DNA of 52,281 nucleotides, taken from Pseudomonadota bacterium. GTDB taxonomy: Bacteria > Bdellovibrionota > Bdellovibrionia > Bdellovibrionales > Bdellovibrionaceae. Numbering within the stretch: the stretch's first letter is position 1; each line of letters opens with the position of its first letter. Location of the stretch: contig JAJTIC010000001.1 of NCBI GenBank assembly GCA_021300175.1, positions 1-52,281 on the forward strand, in the 5' to 3' direction. A program made the translations under genes and the position numbers. The notes beneath the pieces are model-generated. The model did no database searches. It had not been told where the DNA came from and worked only from the letters and a program-made list of their open reading frames with translations. This document shows positions 1 through 9,467 of this stretch, piece by piece.

Positions 1-1463
1 CGGGCTAAAGCCAAGCGTTGCTTCTGCCCCCCGGACAGGTTCACTCCACGCTCTCCTAACTGAGAATTGTATTTTTGTGGCAGCGATTCGAGTTCCTCTT
101 TCAAGTCGACAATCTCGGTGTACTGTTCAACCAAGGAAGGATCAGTTTCTTCAGGGCGTCCCAGCAGAACGTTCTCGGCGATGCTCTCGCTAAAAAGAAA
201 GGGTTCTTGGGGAACGGCGGCCACAAGCTGCCGCAAACTTGTCGTGTCCCACTGCTCGATGGGAATTCCATTATAGAGAACTCTCCCGTGCGACACCGGA
301 TAAAGACGACTCAAGATCTGGAGAAGCGTGGTTTTCCCAGCTCCTACAGTTCCGATGATTCCGACAAAATCACCTTTTTGAATTTCAAAGTTCAAATTTT
401 TTAAAGTGGGAGTGTCTGCGTTGGGATAACTGAAGGTGAGATTCTCCACTTTCAGCGATTGAAAATCCTGACCGCGGTGAGTGCCGGTGTTGGGAATGTC
501 CGTTTGCTCTTCAAGTATCTTTCTGATTCGATCAAAAGAAGCCAAGCCCTTTTGGTACTGGCTGAGGCCATATCCCAGAGCTGTCATTGGCCACACCATT
601 TTGCTAATGTATCTTTGAAAGGCCACGAGGGTCCCAATGCTAGCGACTCCAGCGATAATATCGGACCCTGCGATAAAGAGAAGAATCACTGTGCCACTAG
701 CGACGCCAAACCTCATAATCGGTGGGAAAAAGGCATCGATGAGGGCAACGTGATTAGAGGATTTTTCATAACGATCTGAAATCTGATTGTAAGACTTCAC
801 TTTGTTTTCTTCTTGGTGAAAACCTTTGATCACACGGATTCCAGAAACAATCTCTTGAGTGAAAGCGGCAAGATCCGACAAATCGTCTTGTTGTTTTTTA
901 AATGCTTTGAAAGTGAGTTTGGTGACGAGCCAGATAAGAAATGGAACAGCCGGAAGGAAAATAAGTGTTTTCCAAGTCCAAGTGGGTTCAAGATAGAGCA
1001 TGAGCGGAATCACAAGAAAAATGATTGAGATGCCGTCGAACAGGATCAGCAAGCCGCTGCCAATTCCAGATCTGAACGCTTGCACGTCGTTCGTGATCAG
1101 AGACATTAATTCACCAATTTGATGGCGATGAAAAAAATTTGGTCCAAGATCAGTCAGGTGATTGAAGAGTCGATTTCTCAGGTCTTCGGCCGCCGCGGTA
1201 TGGTACTTTCCGAAAAACACACGCCAGCAGTACCGTGTCAGTGCAAGCCCCGCCATCACTGCAAAAAACAAGATTGAAGTGAGGGCGATTGCTGAGAGGG
1301 CTTCACCCGCAGCGATCTGATCAATGGCTTTTTTCATGATCAATGGATAAACAGCATCTAAAGCATTTGTGATCAGCAAAAAGAAAAGACCGAGGGTGAA
1401 TGGCCTTCGGTATTTCCAGATATAGTGCCTGACCGGATGCTTGAGGAATTTCTCTGAATTCAT
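1..1463 (-). CDS. ABC exporter, fused membrane and ATPase domains (partial, C-terminus outside window)
   Basis: Reading the minus strand from ATG at 1463 gives about 487 residues that run off the window start. Residues ~20-310 are a six-helix exporter-type membrane domain (helices such as FTLGLFFLLITNALDAVYPL). The nucleotide-binding domain begins near residue 340 (VENLTFSYPN). It has a Walker A (GTVGAGKTT, ~370), a Q-loop (VPQEPFLFSE) and an ABC signature (LSGGQKQRLALAR) at the very edge; Walker B lies outside. The fused one-chain layout fits MsbA/MdlB-type homodimeric exporters that flip lipids or drugs across the inner membrane. The substrate cannot be told. It starts 4 nt after the stop of the broken hydrolase gene, so the two probably share a transcript. 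The family is certain; the specific role is inferred. Confidence 0.9.
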   Translation of the reverse strand, partial: MNSEKFLKHPVRHYIWKYRRPFTLGLFFLLITNALDAVYPLIMKKAIDQIAAGEALSAIALTSILFFAVMAGLALTRYCWRVFFGKYHTAAAEDLRNRLFNHLTDLGPNFFHRHQIGELMSLITNDVQAFRSGIGSGLLILFDGISIIFLVIPLMLYLEPTWTWKTLIFLPAVPFLIWLVTKLTFKAFKKQQDDLSDLAAFTQEIVSGIRVIKGFHQEENKVKSYNQISDRYEKSSNHVALIDAFFPPIMRFGVASGTVILLFIAGSDIIAGVASIGTLVAFQRYISKMVWPMTALGYGLSQYQKGLASFDRIRKILEEQTDIPNTGTHRGQDFQSLKVENLTFSYPNADTPTLKNLNFEIQKGDFVGIIGTVGAGKTTLLQILSRLYPVSHGRVLYNGIPIEQWDTTSLRQLVAAVPQEPFLFSESIAENVLLGRPEETDPSLVEQYTEIVDLKEELESLPQKYNSQLGERGVNLSGGQKQRLALA

Positions 1464-1467
1464 GAAC

Positions 1468-1725
1468 CTACTGAGTCACTTCTTTTATGAAATCAGACAT
1501 CGCTTCGAAGGATCTTTTGTCAGCTCTCGCTTTTTTTGCGGAGTCATTGAGACCCATCCATTCATGGACCACAATCACAGCGGGTAAAGCTTTGTCTACT
1601 TTTTCAGGAGTAAAGAGCACACCCTCAAGAACCGTTTTGCTGTCTTTGTATTCAATGACAGTTTCAGTGGCCGCAAAAGTCGAGAGTGAAAAAACGAGAG
1701 CGGTGAGAAAAGAAACAAGTTTCAA
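1468..1725 (-). pseudogene. Dienelactone-hydrolase-like gene with a large internal deletion
   Basis: The 85-residue product has a good signal peptide (MKLVSFLTALVFSLSTFA) and the normal start of an exported dienelactone hydrolase (AVIVVHEWMGLND). It then jumps directly to what looks like the family's C-terminus (ADKRSFEAMSDFIKEV). Full-length homologues are roughly 230-260 residues. The middle, which carries the nucleophile, Asp and His of the catalytic triad, is absent, and the frame is preserved across the junction. The start is TTG at 1725, chosen because an AAGGAGGT site lies 6 nt upstream. The product may still be made and exported, but it cannot be an active hydrolase. The ABC exporter begins 4 nt downstream. 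Confidence 0.75.
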
Positions 1726-1761
1726 GAGAACCTCCTTGAGCCAAAGAGGTTCTCATAGACT

Positions 1762-3228
1762 TTACATATTCATCAAAGACTTAATGTTCAGTATGCCTTC
1801 CGTCGTGGTTTTGCCACGCAAAGCTGGAGTTGGGGCGGCGCTCTTTAAAATGGCATCTTTCACTTCACGCCAAGTTTTATTGGGATGCAAAGACCAGTAG
1901 AGAGCAGCAGCTCCCGCGACATGAGGTGTGGCCATGGAGGTTCCGTCCCAAGTGATGTCAAAACCTGCAAAGTCCAGGACTTTGTCAGAGTATTTTCCGC
2001 CCACTGTGGTTGAGAGAACTGCAACGCCTGGGGCGCCGATATCAACACTGGTTGCGCCCCAATTTGAAAATGCTCCAAGTTCATTCTTCACGTCAATGGC
2101 TGCCACTGAGATGATGTTTTCAAAGTCATAAGAAGCTGGGTAAACAGGTGTTGGATCTTTATCCATGTCATAGCCAGTTCCTGCGCGGCCATTTCCTGCT
2201 GCTGCGATGAACAGCGTTCCTTTGGCTTCCGCGTATTGGATTGCTTCTTTCAAAGCTAGATTTTCTTCAGAGCCATCGCTGCGCGAGCCTTCACCACCCC
2301 AAGAGTTGCTCAAGACTTTTGCCCCGTTATCCACAGCATAGCGAATAGCCATGACAGCGTCGGCCGTGGTACCTTGACCTTTTTCTGAAATGAATCGCAA
2401 AGCCATGACTTTCACATTGGGTGCCACGCCGGCAATGCCTAATGAGTTAAAACCACGAGCGGCCACATTTCCTGAGCAGTGCGTGCCATGGCCAGGATTT
2501 CCTCCACTGATGAGCAGCTGTTTTGGGTCTACAGCGAGGTCAAAGGGCTTGTTATCTTTGGCCGCAAAATCCCAGCCCATGAGGTCATCAACATAACCAT
2601 TGCCATCGTCATCGATCCCATTGGTGGACTTATCTCGTCCTGCGGCATCAGTGCCTTCCTCGCCGGGATTTCTCCACATGTTGGGAAGTAGATCTTCATG
2701 GGTGTAATCCACACCTGTATCAAGAATTGCGACAATCATTTCCGAAGAGCCTTGGGTCTTTTTCCAACCTTCACTGGCTTCAATGTTTGCCATGCTCCAC
2801 TGAGTGGCAAGTAGAGGATCGTTTCCATTTTTTTGGGAAGGCGCTCGTGGGAAAGTAGGATTGTCTGCAGGCATCGCAGACACTTCGGCCCAAGAGTGGC
2901 GGCTCATGGAGCGCTGAAAAGCAGCGCGTCTAAGCGGGTCTTGGATTTGATAGTTCTTCAAGAGGCCCAGTGGATAGTTGGGTTGAATGTACTCCACACT
3001 GGGGTTTTCGCTCATGCGATGGAGAGTGGTCTGGCTAAAATTCTGAACTCTGATCCAGCCTCGAGCGAGAACTTCCACTTGCCCCGATTGTCCGTGTAAA
3101 AGCGAGATAAAACTCTGTTGCTGATCAAAGCCCTCTTGCAATTTAACAAGGTAATCTGACTGAGCTTGAGCAGCGCTGGCGAGAGAGAAGCTCAAAAAAT
3201 AAGCAATAAGTCCTCGGAACAGAATCAT
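1762..3228 (-). CDS. Secreted subtilisin-family (S8) serine protease
   Basis: The protein has 488 residues and a signal peptide (MILFRGLIAYFLSFSLASAAQA). An I9-like propeptide follows (YLVKLQEGF to SVEYIQPNYPL, about residues 25-100), then a complete S8 domain. The triad is visible: Asp in VAILDTGVDYTHEDL (~168), His in GNPGHGTHCSGN (~246) and Ser in DGTSMATPHVAG (~429). The oxyanion Asn is in AAAGNG. The start at 3228 is chosen over the upstream in-frame start at 3408 because AAGGAGGA sits just before it and a signal peptide follows immediately. The gene is monocistronic and divergent from nuoB. It is probably exported and self-processed; in a predator such proteases would act on prey proteins, which is inference. 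Confidence 0.93.
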   Translation of the reverse strand: MILFRGLIAYFLSFSLASAAQAQSDYLVKLQEGFDQQQSFISLLHGQSGQVEVLARGWIRVQNFSQTTLHRMSENPSVEYIQPNYPLGLLKNYQIQDPLRRAAFQRSMSRHSWAEVSAMPADNPTFPRAPSQKNGNDPLLATQWSMANIEASEGWKKTQGSSEMIVAILDTGVDYTHEDLLPNMWRNPGEEGTDAAGRDKSTNGIDDDGNGYVDDLMGWDFAAKDNKPFDLAVDPKQLLISGGNPGHGTHCSGNVAARGFNSLGIAGVAPNVKVMALRFISEKGQGTTADAVMAIRYAVDNGAKVLSNSWGGEGSRSDGSEENLALKEAIQYAEAKGTLFIAAAGNGRAGTGYDMDKDPTPVYPASYDFENIISVAAIDVKNELGAFSNWGATSVDIGAPGVAVLSTTVGGKYSDKVLDFAGFDITWDGTSMATPHVAGAAALYWSLHPNKTWREVKDAILKSAAPTPALRGKTTTEGILNIKSLMNM

Positions 3229-3380
3229 GGGTCCTCCTTGAAGTGGGCTCAAGCCTAAAGTGTAGAAAGAAGCTTTGCTTGAGAGCAAAGAAAAAGCGCA
3301 GCACAATGCAGAATCCTTGAATAGTTTGAAGCATTTGGATTCGATTTGATGGTTGTCAGCGAACTTTAAATCTGCGACAA

Positions 3381-3393
3381 ATTGATAATCAAT
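3381..3393. promoter_or_regulatory. Perfect 13-bp palindrome upstream of nuoB
   Basis: ATTGAT-A-ATCAAT lies directly upstream of the nuoB ribosome binding site, in the 182-bp gap between the divergent protease and nuoB genes. The same gap has a second perfect dyad with 7-base arms (CTTTGCT/AGCAAAG, 3273-3290) nearer the protease. Either could be an operator or a transcript hairpin. No clear sigma-70 promoter was recognised here. Confidence 0.25.
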
Positions 3394-3410
3394 TGATAGA
3401 GGAGACATGC

Positions 3411-3932
3411 ATGATTACAGGCACGCAACGACATGATGATATGTCGCGATCTTTTGCGCTGACGACTCGCTTGGATGCGATCATCGCTTGGGGGCAAAAG
3501 AATGCTCTTTGGCCAATGCCTTACGGAACCGCTTGCTGCGGAATTGAGCTGATGTCAGTGATGGGTCCCAAATACGACTTGGCTCGTTTCGGAGCAGAAG
3601 TGGTTCGATTTTCTCCTCGTCAGTCCGATCTTCTTTTGGTCGCAGGAACGATCACTGAAAAAATGGCTCCTGTGCTTGTGCGAATTTATCGTCAAATGCT
3701 CGAGCCTAAATTTGTGATTTCCATGGGCGCTTGTGCAAGCTCTGGTGGTTTTTATCGCGCCTATCACGTTCTTCAGGGTTGTGACAAAGTCATCCCTGTC
3801 GATGTTTACGTGCCCGGGTGTCCTCCAACTCCAGAAGCTGTTTTGGACGGAGTGATGCTGTTGCAGAGAATGATTCAAAAAAGAACTCCACGTCCGTGGA
3901 AAGATAACTGGAAGGCCCCTGATTATGAGTAA
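3411..3932 (+). CDS. nuoB: NADH-quinone oxidoreductase subunit B
   Basis: This 173-residue subunit of complex I binds the terminal iron-sulfur cluster N2, which passes electrons to quinone. The N2 ligands are visible: the tandem Cys pair in [10 protein letters not shown], Cys in MGACASSGG and Cys in [10 protein letters not shown]. The start at 3411 is preferred over an upstream in-frame TTG because GAGGAG lies 6-10 nt before the ATG. It overlaps nuoCD by 8 nt, so translation is probably coupled. nuoA, which normally precedes nuoB, is absent: the upstream neighbour is the divergent protease. Confidence 0.96.
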   Translation: MITGTQRHDDMSRSFALTTRLDAIIAWGQKNALWPMPYGTACCGIELMSVMGPKYDLARFGAEVVRFSPRQSDLLLVAGTITEKMAPVLVRIYRQMLEPKFVISMGACASSGGFYRAYHVLQGCDKVIPVDVYVPGCPPTPEAVLDGVMLLQRMIQKRTPRPWKDNWKAPDYE

Positions 3933-5607
3933 GCTCACTGAGATTAAGTCGGAGCTTGCTCCGCGGTTTTCTGTATCTCAATTCGAATTCAATTCAGCTT
4001 TTGGTGACGATGTGCTCGTTGTGCCCAAGTCTGATATTTTTCAAGTTCTGCAGTTTCTGAGAGATTCTGGAAAATTTGACTTTCTGATAGATGTTTGCGG
4101 TGTTCATTATCCGCAAAGACAAAAGCCCTTCGATGTTGTGTATCACCTCTTCAATAGCAAAGATGCTTCGCGACTACGTGTGAAAGTTCCATTGGCTGAA
4201 GGAGAATCAATTCCCAGTGCATTGCCTCTGTGGAAGGGCGCTGACTGGTTTGAGCGTGAAGCTTTCGACATGTTCGGGATTCGCTTCGATGGTCATCCGA
4301 ATTTGCGGAAGATCCTCACTCACCATCAGTTTGCGGGTCATCCTTTGCGCAAAGATTATGAGGCTGATCGTCAGCAGCATTGCACAGAAACTTTACCCAT
4401 TCACTTTGATCACGACGGTGCCACTCGCGGCGATGTTTTGAACGAGCGCTATATGCCGATCAATTTGGGTCCTTCACATCCTGCCATGCACGGAACTCTT
4501 CGAGTCATGGCAGAGCTTGATGGTGAAACGGTGGTACGGGCAGCTTGTGAAATTGGTTACTTGCACCGCTGCTTTGAAAAAATGGCAGAGACTCATCCGT
4601 ACAACCAAGTCATTCCTTACACGGATCGATTGAACTACTGTTCTGCCCCCATGAACAATGTGGGCTATTGCAAGACTGTGGAAAAACTTTTGGGGGTCGA
4701 GATTCCTGCGAGAGCACAAGCCATGCGTGTGATTTTATGTGAACTTTCTCGGATTATCGATCACATCATTGCGGTCGGTACTGGGGGCGTGGATTTGGGA
4801 GCTTTAACTTCGTTCTTCCACCTGTTCACTTATCGCGAAAAAGTTTACACATTGTTTGAAAAACTGTGTGGCGCTCGCTTGACCGTTTCCATGACTCGTA
4901 TTGGGGGAATGGCTCAAGATGCTCCTGAAGGTTGGTTCGACGATGTGATGGTTTTTGTGAAGGAGATGAGACAAGGGATCGACGAGATTTCACAGCTCAT
5001 GCTGGGTAACAAAATCTTTATCAAGCGAACTCAAGGCATTGCGCCTGTGAAAGCAGCTGATGCCATTGCTTGGGGCTATACGGGTCCCCTGCTCAGAGCT
5101 TCGGGCGTTGGTTTGGATTTGAGAAAATCAAAACCTTACTACGGATATGAAGGCCTTGAGTTTGATATTCCTGTAGGCACTAACGGCGATATTTACGATC
5201 GCTACTTGGTCCGCATCGAGGAGATGAGACAGTCTTGCCGAATCATCGAGCAAGTTTGCCGAAGTGTTCCTGGAGGCGATTACACGATTCGAGATAAGGG
5301 CATCGTTCTTCCCGAGAAAAAAGATGTTTACGGAAACATCGAAGGTCTGATGAATCACTTTATGCTTGTGATCAAAGGCTTAAGACCTCCCGTCGGTGAA
5401 GTTTATGATGCTACGGAAGCTGCCAATGGGGAGTTGGGCTTTTATCTGGTGAGCGATGGTTCTGCCAATCCTTACCGGTTAAAGGTTCGTCCTCCTTGTT
5501 TCGCGATTTATCAATCTTTTCCAACCGTGGTGAAAGGCTGGCAAGTGGCTGATGCCATTGCCACCGTTGCCTCAATGAACGTCATCGCCGGCGAACTGGA
5601 TCGCTAA
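3925..5607 (+). CDS. nuoCD: NADH-quinone oxidoreductase subunits C and D, fused
   Basis: The 560-residue chain joins the 30-kDa subunit (NuoC, residues ~1-160, with the [18 protein letters not shown] block and the HPLRKDY signature) to the 49-kDa subunit (NuoD, from ~175, [15 protein letters not shown] onwards). NuoD, with NuoB, forms the quinone-binding cavity of complex I. The conserved motifs [14 protein letters not shown] and [12 protein letters not shown] and the C-terminal VIAGELDR are all present. NuoCD fusion is known from Escherichia coli and others. The ATG lies inside the end of nuoB (8-nt overlap), and nuoE follows 12 nt later after a GAAGAGGA site. Confidence 0.96.
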   Translation: MSKLTEIKSELAPRFSVSQFEFNSAFGDDVLVVPKSDIFQVLQFLRDSGKFDFLIDVCGVHYPQRQKPFDVVYHLFNSKDASRLRVKVPLAEGESIPSALPLWKGADWFEREAFDMFGIRFDGHPNLRKILTHHQFAGHPLRKDYEADRQQHCTETLPIHFDHDGATRGDVLNERYMPINLGPSHPAMHGTLRVMAELDGETVVRAACEIGYLHRCFEKMAETHPYNQVIPYTDRLNYCSAPMNNVGYCKTVEKLLGVEIPARAQAMRVILCELSRIIDHIIAVGTGGVDLGALTSFFHLFTYREKVYTLFEKLCGARLTVSMTRIGGMAQDAPEGWFDDVMVFVKEMRQGIDEISQLMLGNKIFIKRTQGIAPVKAADAIAWGYTGPLLRASGVGLDLRKSKPYYGYEGLEFDIPVGTNGDIYDRYLVRIEEMRQSCRIIEQVCRSVPGGDYTIRDKGIVLPEKKDVYGNIEGLMNHFMLVIKGLRPPVGEVYDATEAANGELGFYLVSDGSANPYRLKVRPPCFAIYQSFPTVVKGWQVADAIATVASMNVIAGELDR

Positions 5608-5619
5608 GAAGAGGACACT

Positions 5620-6093
5620 ATGTTTCAACTGAGTGCGCAGGGACTGCAAGAGGTTCAGAAAGAACTTAAGAGATACGAGACGAAAGAGTCTGCGATCATT
5701 CCAGCTCTTTACATTGCCCAGAAAGAAAACAAGGGTTGGGTGAACGATGAGGTGATCCATCATTTGTCGAAAGTGATGGAGATCCCAGAGTCTCGAATCA
5801 ACGAAGTGTTTAAGTTTTACACCATGTTCAATCAAAGGCCGGTGGGTAAATTCCACGTTCAAGTCTGCGCAAATATTAGTTGCGCATTGAATGGAGGGAG
5901 AGAGCTCGCACAGCATATCTGTAAAGAGCTGAAAGTGGGCTATGACCAGATGACGGAAGATGGCAGGTACACTGTTTCTAAAGTGGAGTGCTTGGGGTCT
6001 TGTGGAACTGCTCCAATGATGCAGGTGAATGACAAATATTACGAAAATCTCACTCCTGAATCGGCAATGAATATTTTAAGAGGGCTCAAGTAA
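5620..6093 (+). CDS. nuoE: NADH-quinone oxidoreductase subunit E
   Basis: A 157-residue 24-kDa subunit with a thioredoxin-like [2Fe-2S] fold. The cluster ligands are visible as Cys-x4-Cys (CANISC, ~90) and Cys-x3-Cys (ECLGSCGTAP, ~130). The N-terminal helical region (ALYIAQKENKGWVNDEV) is typical. NuoE sits beside NuoF in the NADH-dehydrogenase module and carries cluster N1a, off the main electron path. Its stop overlaps the nuoF start by one base (TAATG), which suggests strict translational coupling. Confidence 0.95.
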   Translation: MFQLSAQGLQEVQKELKRYETKESAIIPALYIAQKENKGWVNDEVIHHLSKVMEIPESRINEVFKFYTMFNQRPVGKFHVQVCANISCALNGGRELAQHICKELKVGYDQMTEDGRYTVSKVECLGSCGTAPMMQVNDKYYENLTPESAMNILRGLK

Positions 6094-7382
6094 TGGAAAC
6101 AAAACTTCTCACCGAACATTACGACAAAGAAGAATTCCGAAACCTTGATGGCTACAAGAGGCACGGCGGCTATGAAGTGTTGAAAAAAGCTCTGAAAATG
6201 CAGCCTCAATCCATTATCGATGAAGTGAAAGCTTCAGGCTTACGCGGGCGTGGCGGAGCTGGTTTTGCGACAGGCGTGAAGTGGGGATTCCTTCCCAAAA
6301 ACAATGAGCCTCGTTATTTGCTTTGCAATGCCGATGAAGGGGAGCCTGGAACTTATAAAGATCGTTTGATGATGGAAAAAGCTCCTCATCAATTGATTGA
6401 AGGTATGGTCATCTCTGGTTTCGCCATTGGCTCGAACAAAGGTTACATCTACATCCGCGGGGAATACGATTACCCCATCGCCGTGGTTGAACAAGCCTTA
6501 AAAGAAGCTTATTCAGCGGGGCTCTTGGGCAAAAACATCTTGGGATCAGGATTCGATTTTGATCTGGATGTTTACAAAGGTGCAGGAGCTTATATTTGCG
6601 GTGAAGAGACGGGGATGATTTCATCTTTGGAAGGACTCAAAGGTCAGCCTAAGTTGAAGCCTCCATTTCCTGCAGTCCAGGGTTATTTGAAAAAACCGAC
6701 AATTGTGAATAACGTGGAGACTCTGGCGGCGGTCGTGCCGATCATCAAAGACGGGGCTGCGGCTTATAGAAAATTTGGCACTGAGAAGTCGGCAGGAACC
6801 AAACTTTTTTCACTCAGCGGAAACGTCGTGAAGCCAGGTAATTATGAAGTGCCCCTGGCGTATCCTTTGAAAGACATGATCTACAAATTGGGTGGTGGTT
6901 TGAAGCCTGGAAGAAAACTGAAAGCGGTGATCCCGGGTGGTTCTTCAGCTCCCGTGCTCACTGCTGAAGAAGCTGAGAAAGCATTGCTCGACTATGAAAG
7001 TTTGGCAGGGATGGGCTCCATGTTGGGATCCGGTGCAATTATCGTGATCGATGATTCTCAGTGCATGGTGGATATGTTGGGAGTTCTGACTCATTTCTAT
7101 AATCACGAATCTTGCGGACAGTGCACACCTTGTCGTGAAGGCACAGGTTGGTTGAATAAGATCGTACACTCAATTCTCGAAGGACGCGGTCGTTTGCAAG
7201 ACCTCGACCTGCTCGTGAAAGTAGCTGACAATATGAAAGGTCGCACGATTTGCGCTCTTTCTGATGCTGCTGCATTGCCAGTGATTAGCTTCGTGTCTAA
7301 GTTCCGTGATGAATTTGAATTTTATGTTCGTGAAGGTCGTTCAAAAGTGAAGGGTACATCATATGCCGAAATGCACCATTAA
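6093..7382 (+). CDS. nuoF: NADH-quinone oxidoreductase subunit F (FMN, NADH site)
   Basis: The 429-residue subunit oxidises NADH through FMN and passes electrons to cluster N3. Visible motifs are the glycine-rich nucleotide site (GLRGRGGAGFATG, ~50), the FMN/NADH block (NADEGEPGTYKDR), YICGEETGMISSLEG, and the [4Fe-4S] ligands in ESCGQCTPCREG with a distal Cys in GRTICALSD. Length is normal. It starts on the nuoE stop and overlaps the nuoG start by 20 nt. Confidence 0.97.
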   Translation: METKLLTEHYDKEEFRNLDGYKRHGGYEVLKKALKMQPQSIIDEVKASGLRGRGGAGFATGVKWGFLPKNNEPRYLLCNADEGEPGTYKDRLMMEKAPHQLIEGMVISGFAIGSNKGYIYIRGEYDYPIAVVEQALKEAYSAGLLGKNILGSGFDFDLDVYKGAGAYICGEETGMISSLEGLKGQPKLKPPFPAVQGYLKKPTIVNNVETLAAVVPIIKDGAAAYRKFGTEKSAGTKLFSLSGNVVKPGNYEVPLAYPLKDMIYKLGGGLKPGRKLKAVIPGGSSAPVLTAEEAEKALLDYESLAGMGSMLGSGAIIVIDDSQCMVDMLGVLTHFYNHESCGQCTPCREGTGWLNKIVHSILEGRGRLQDLDLLVKVADNMKGRTICALSDAAALPVISFVSKFRDEFEFYVREGRSKVKGTSYAEMHH

Positions 7383-8937
7383 TGGTAAAGAGATCGAAGT
7401 CAAAGAAGGCACGACGATCATCGAAGCGATGTTCAAGAATGAGCAAAAAATTGCTCACTATTGTTGGCACCCAGGCCTGAGCGTTGCTGGCGTTTGTCGA
7501 CTTTGTATGGTGGAGATCGAAGGAAATCCCAGATTGCAGATTGCTTGTAACACGGTTGTTACTGAGGGAATGAAGATCAACAATGCTTCAGACAAAGTGA
7601 AAGATGCTGCCAAGTGGGGCCTCGATTTTCATTTGATCAACCATCCTTTGGATTGCCCTGTCTGCGATCAAGCCGGAGAGTGTGGTCTTCAAGATCAATA
7701 CATGGAGTTTGGGAAGTACGATCCTGAGATGGCTGAGAAGAAGGTTAAGAAACACAAAGTGGTAGATCTTGGTCCCACCGTTGTTTTGGATTCTGAACGA
7801 TGTATTTTGTGTTCGCGCTGTGTGCGCTTCACTGATGAAGTTTCCAAGACAAGCGAGCTTGGCATCTTCAATCGGGGAGATCGCTCTGAAATTGGAACTG
7901 TGGACGGAAAATCTTTGGATAACAAATACAGCTTGAACACGGTCGACATTTGCCCTGTGGGTGCCCTCACTTCAAAAGACTTCCGTTTCCGTCAGCGGGT
8001 TTGGTATCTCAAAGATCAAGAAACTATCTGTAACGGTTGCAGCACGGGTTGTTCAATTAAGACTTACTTCAATCGCGAGGGTTTTTACCGAGTCAAGCCA
8101 GCATACAATGAGCAAGTGAACTCTTACTGGATGTGTGATGAAGGTCGCGATCTTTATAAATTCGTGAACCGAGAGAATCGTTATTTAAAAGCTCGTCGTA
8201 AAACAGAAGCTGGTTGGGAAGAGATGATTCCTGGAGCTGGTGCCAAAGAAGCATCGGCGTTGGTGAAAGGCCAAGGAGACTCTTTGGCTCTGGTTCTGAC
8301 AGGACAGTACACGGTTGAGGAATTTGAAACGGCCGTTGCGAGTTTTGTTCAAGAAACCAAGTCAAAGCAGGTTTATCACTGGCAGAATCATGCAGGGAAA
8401 GAAAATGATTTTGATGGTTTTTTGATCCGCGGGGATAAAAATCCAAACACGGCGGGTCTCAAAAAAGTTCTTTCAAAGCATGGAATCGCAACTTCTTGGC
8501 ATGAATTCCAAAGCGCTATTTCTTCAGGAAAACTGAAAACAGTGATTGTGGCTGGACCGGAAAACCAAATGCACTACCAAGAAATCGACACTTTGGTGAA
8601 GACTTTGGCGAAGACAAAAGTAATTTGGATGCAATCGGCAAAGAATGCGTCTTTAGAAGCTTTGTCTGTGGGAAGTTGGATTCTTCCGATGAAATCTTAC
8701 GTGGAGAAAGACGGAACTTTCATCAATTACGCAGGTCTTGAGAGAAAGTTTAAAAAAGTCACCACAGTGGTGAGCGAAGCTTTGACATTAGCTGAAGGCG
8801 TTCAACTAGTCGTTGGACAAAATCTAATGGTGAAGCCTGAGACAAATGCATTTATCGAGACCGCTCGTCGCCAGGATCAAGTGATGCTTGAGCACCGTAA
8901 GAAGAATGAGTTTGTGTTTAAGAGAGGTTCGTTATGA
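7363..8937 (+). CDS. nuoG: NADH-quinone oxidoreductase subunit G (short form)
   Basis: The N-terminus is a plant-type [2Fe-2S] ferredoxin (CWHPGLSVAGVCRLCMVEIEG). His/Cys cluster N5 follows (HPLDCPVCDQAGECGLQD), then the paired [4Fe-4S] region (ERCILCSRCVRF, VDICPVGALT) and the extra cluster motif ETICNGCSTGCSIK. These wire electrons from NuoF towards NuoI. The molybdopterin-oxidoreductase-like remainder is short, for a total of 524 residues against ~900 in E. coli. The reading frame is clean and the next gene overlaps its end (TTATGA), so this looks like a naturally short subunit rather than a truncation. Confidence 0.94.
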   Translation: MPKCTINGKEIEVKEGTTIIEAMFKNEQKIAHYCWHPGLSVAGVCRLCMVEIEGNPRLQIACNTVVTEGMKINNASDKVKDAAKWGLDFHLINHPLDCPVCDQAGECGLQDQYMEFGKYDPEMAEKKVKKHKVVDLGPTVVLDSERCILCSRCVRFTDEVSKTSELGIFNRGDRSEIGTVDGKSLDNKYSLNTVDICPVGALTSKDFRFRQRVWYLKDQETICNGCSTGCSIKTYFNREGFYRVKPAYNEQVNSYWMCDEGRDLYKFVNRENRYLKARRKTEAGWEEMIPGAGAKEASALVKGQGDSLALVLTGQYTVEEFETAVASFVQETKSKQVYHWQNHAGKENDFDGFLIRGDKNPNTAGLKKVLSKHGIATSWHEFQSAISSGKLKTVIVAGPENQMHYQEIDTLVKTLAKTKVIWMQSAKNASLEALSVGSWILPMKSYVEKDGTFINYAGLERKFKKVTTVVSEALTLAEGVQLVVGQNLMVKPETNAFIETARRQDQVMLEHRKKNEFVFKRGSL

Positions 8938-9461
8938 GCGTTGTTCAGAAGAATACATCTGAAGCCTCGAAGTGGTATTTGCCAGGGATTCTGGTAGGCC
9001 TTGGAATCACTGCTAAGCATTTGGTTTCAAACTTATTCAATAAGAAGCAAATGCTCACCATCAACTATCCCGAGCAAAAGTACGAATATTCTCCGCGGTT
9101 TAAAGGCAATCACGTATTGACGGTGAAAAAAGATGGCTCACTCAGATGCACGGCTTGTATGCTGTGTGCGACCAACTGTCCTGCAGAATGTATCACCATC
9201 GTGGCCAGCGAGCATGATGATCCTTCTGTGGAAAAGTATCCCATTAAGTATGAGATCGATATGCTCCGCTGTGTATTCTGTGGCTTCTGTGAAGAGGCGT
9301 GTCCTGTCGACGCAGTTCGGATGGGACCTGAATGGCAGACCCCAGGTTTGGCAGGTTCCAATTTCCATTATGGAATTGATCAGTTGGCCTACCGTCCGCA
9401 GTTAAAGGGCGGCATGCTCAGCGTTCTGGATGATGAAGAGCGCCACAAGTCAGGGATCTAA
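8934..9461 (+). CDS. nuoI: NADH-quinone oxidoreductase subunit I (two 4Fe-4S ferredoxin)
   Basis: The 175-residue subunit carries clusters N6a and N6b, linking NuoG to NuoB. Both Cys-x2-Cys-x2-Cys-x3-Cys sets are present: CTACMLCATNCPAEC (~75) and CVFCGFCEEACPVDAV (~115). The N-terminal amphipathic stretch (YLPGILVGLGITAKHLVSNLF) is typical of the part that docks on the membrane arm. Its ATG overlaps the nuoG stop. nuoH, which in many bacteria lies between nuoG and nuoI, is missing, and nuoJ-N do not follow. The nuo run ends here, 6 bp before a convergent gene, with no obvious terminator. Confidence 0.96.
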   Translation: MSVVQKNTSEASKWYLPGILVGLGITAKHLVSNLFNKKQMLTINYPEQKYEYSPRFKGNHVLTVKKDGSLRCTACMLCATNCPAECITIVASEHDDPSVEKYPIKYEIDMLRCVFCGFCEEACPVDAVRMGPEWQTPGLAGSNFHYGIDQLAYRPQLKGGMLSVLDDEERHKSGI

Positions 9462-9467
9462 TTCGAC

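Noticed and set aside
67-1028. Plus-strand open frames opposite the ABC exporter
   Set aside because: The minus strand encodes a full exporter with all motifs; the plus frames are shadows without recognisable content.
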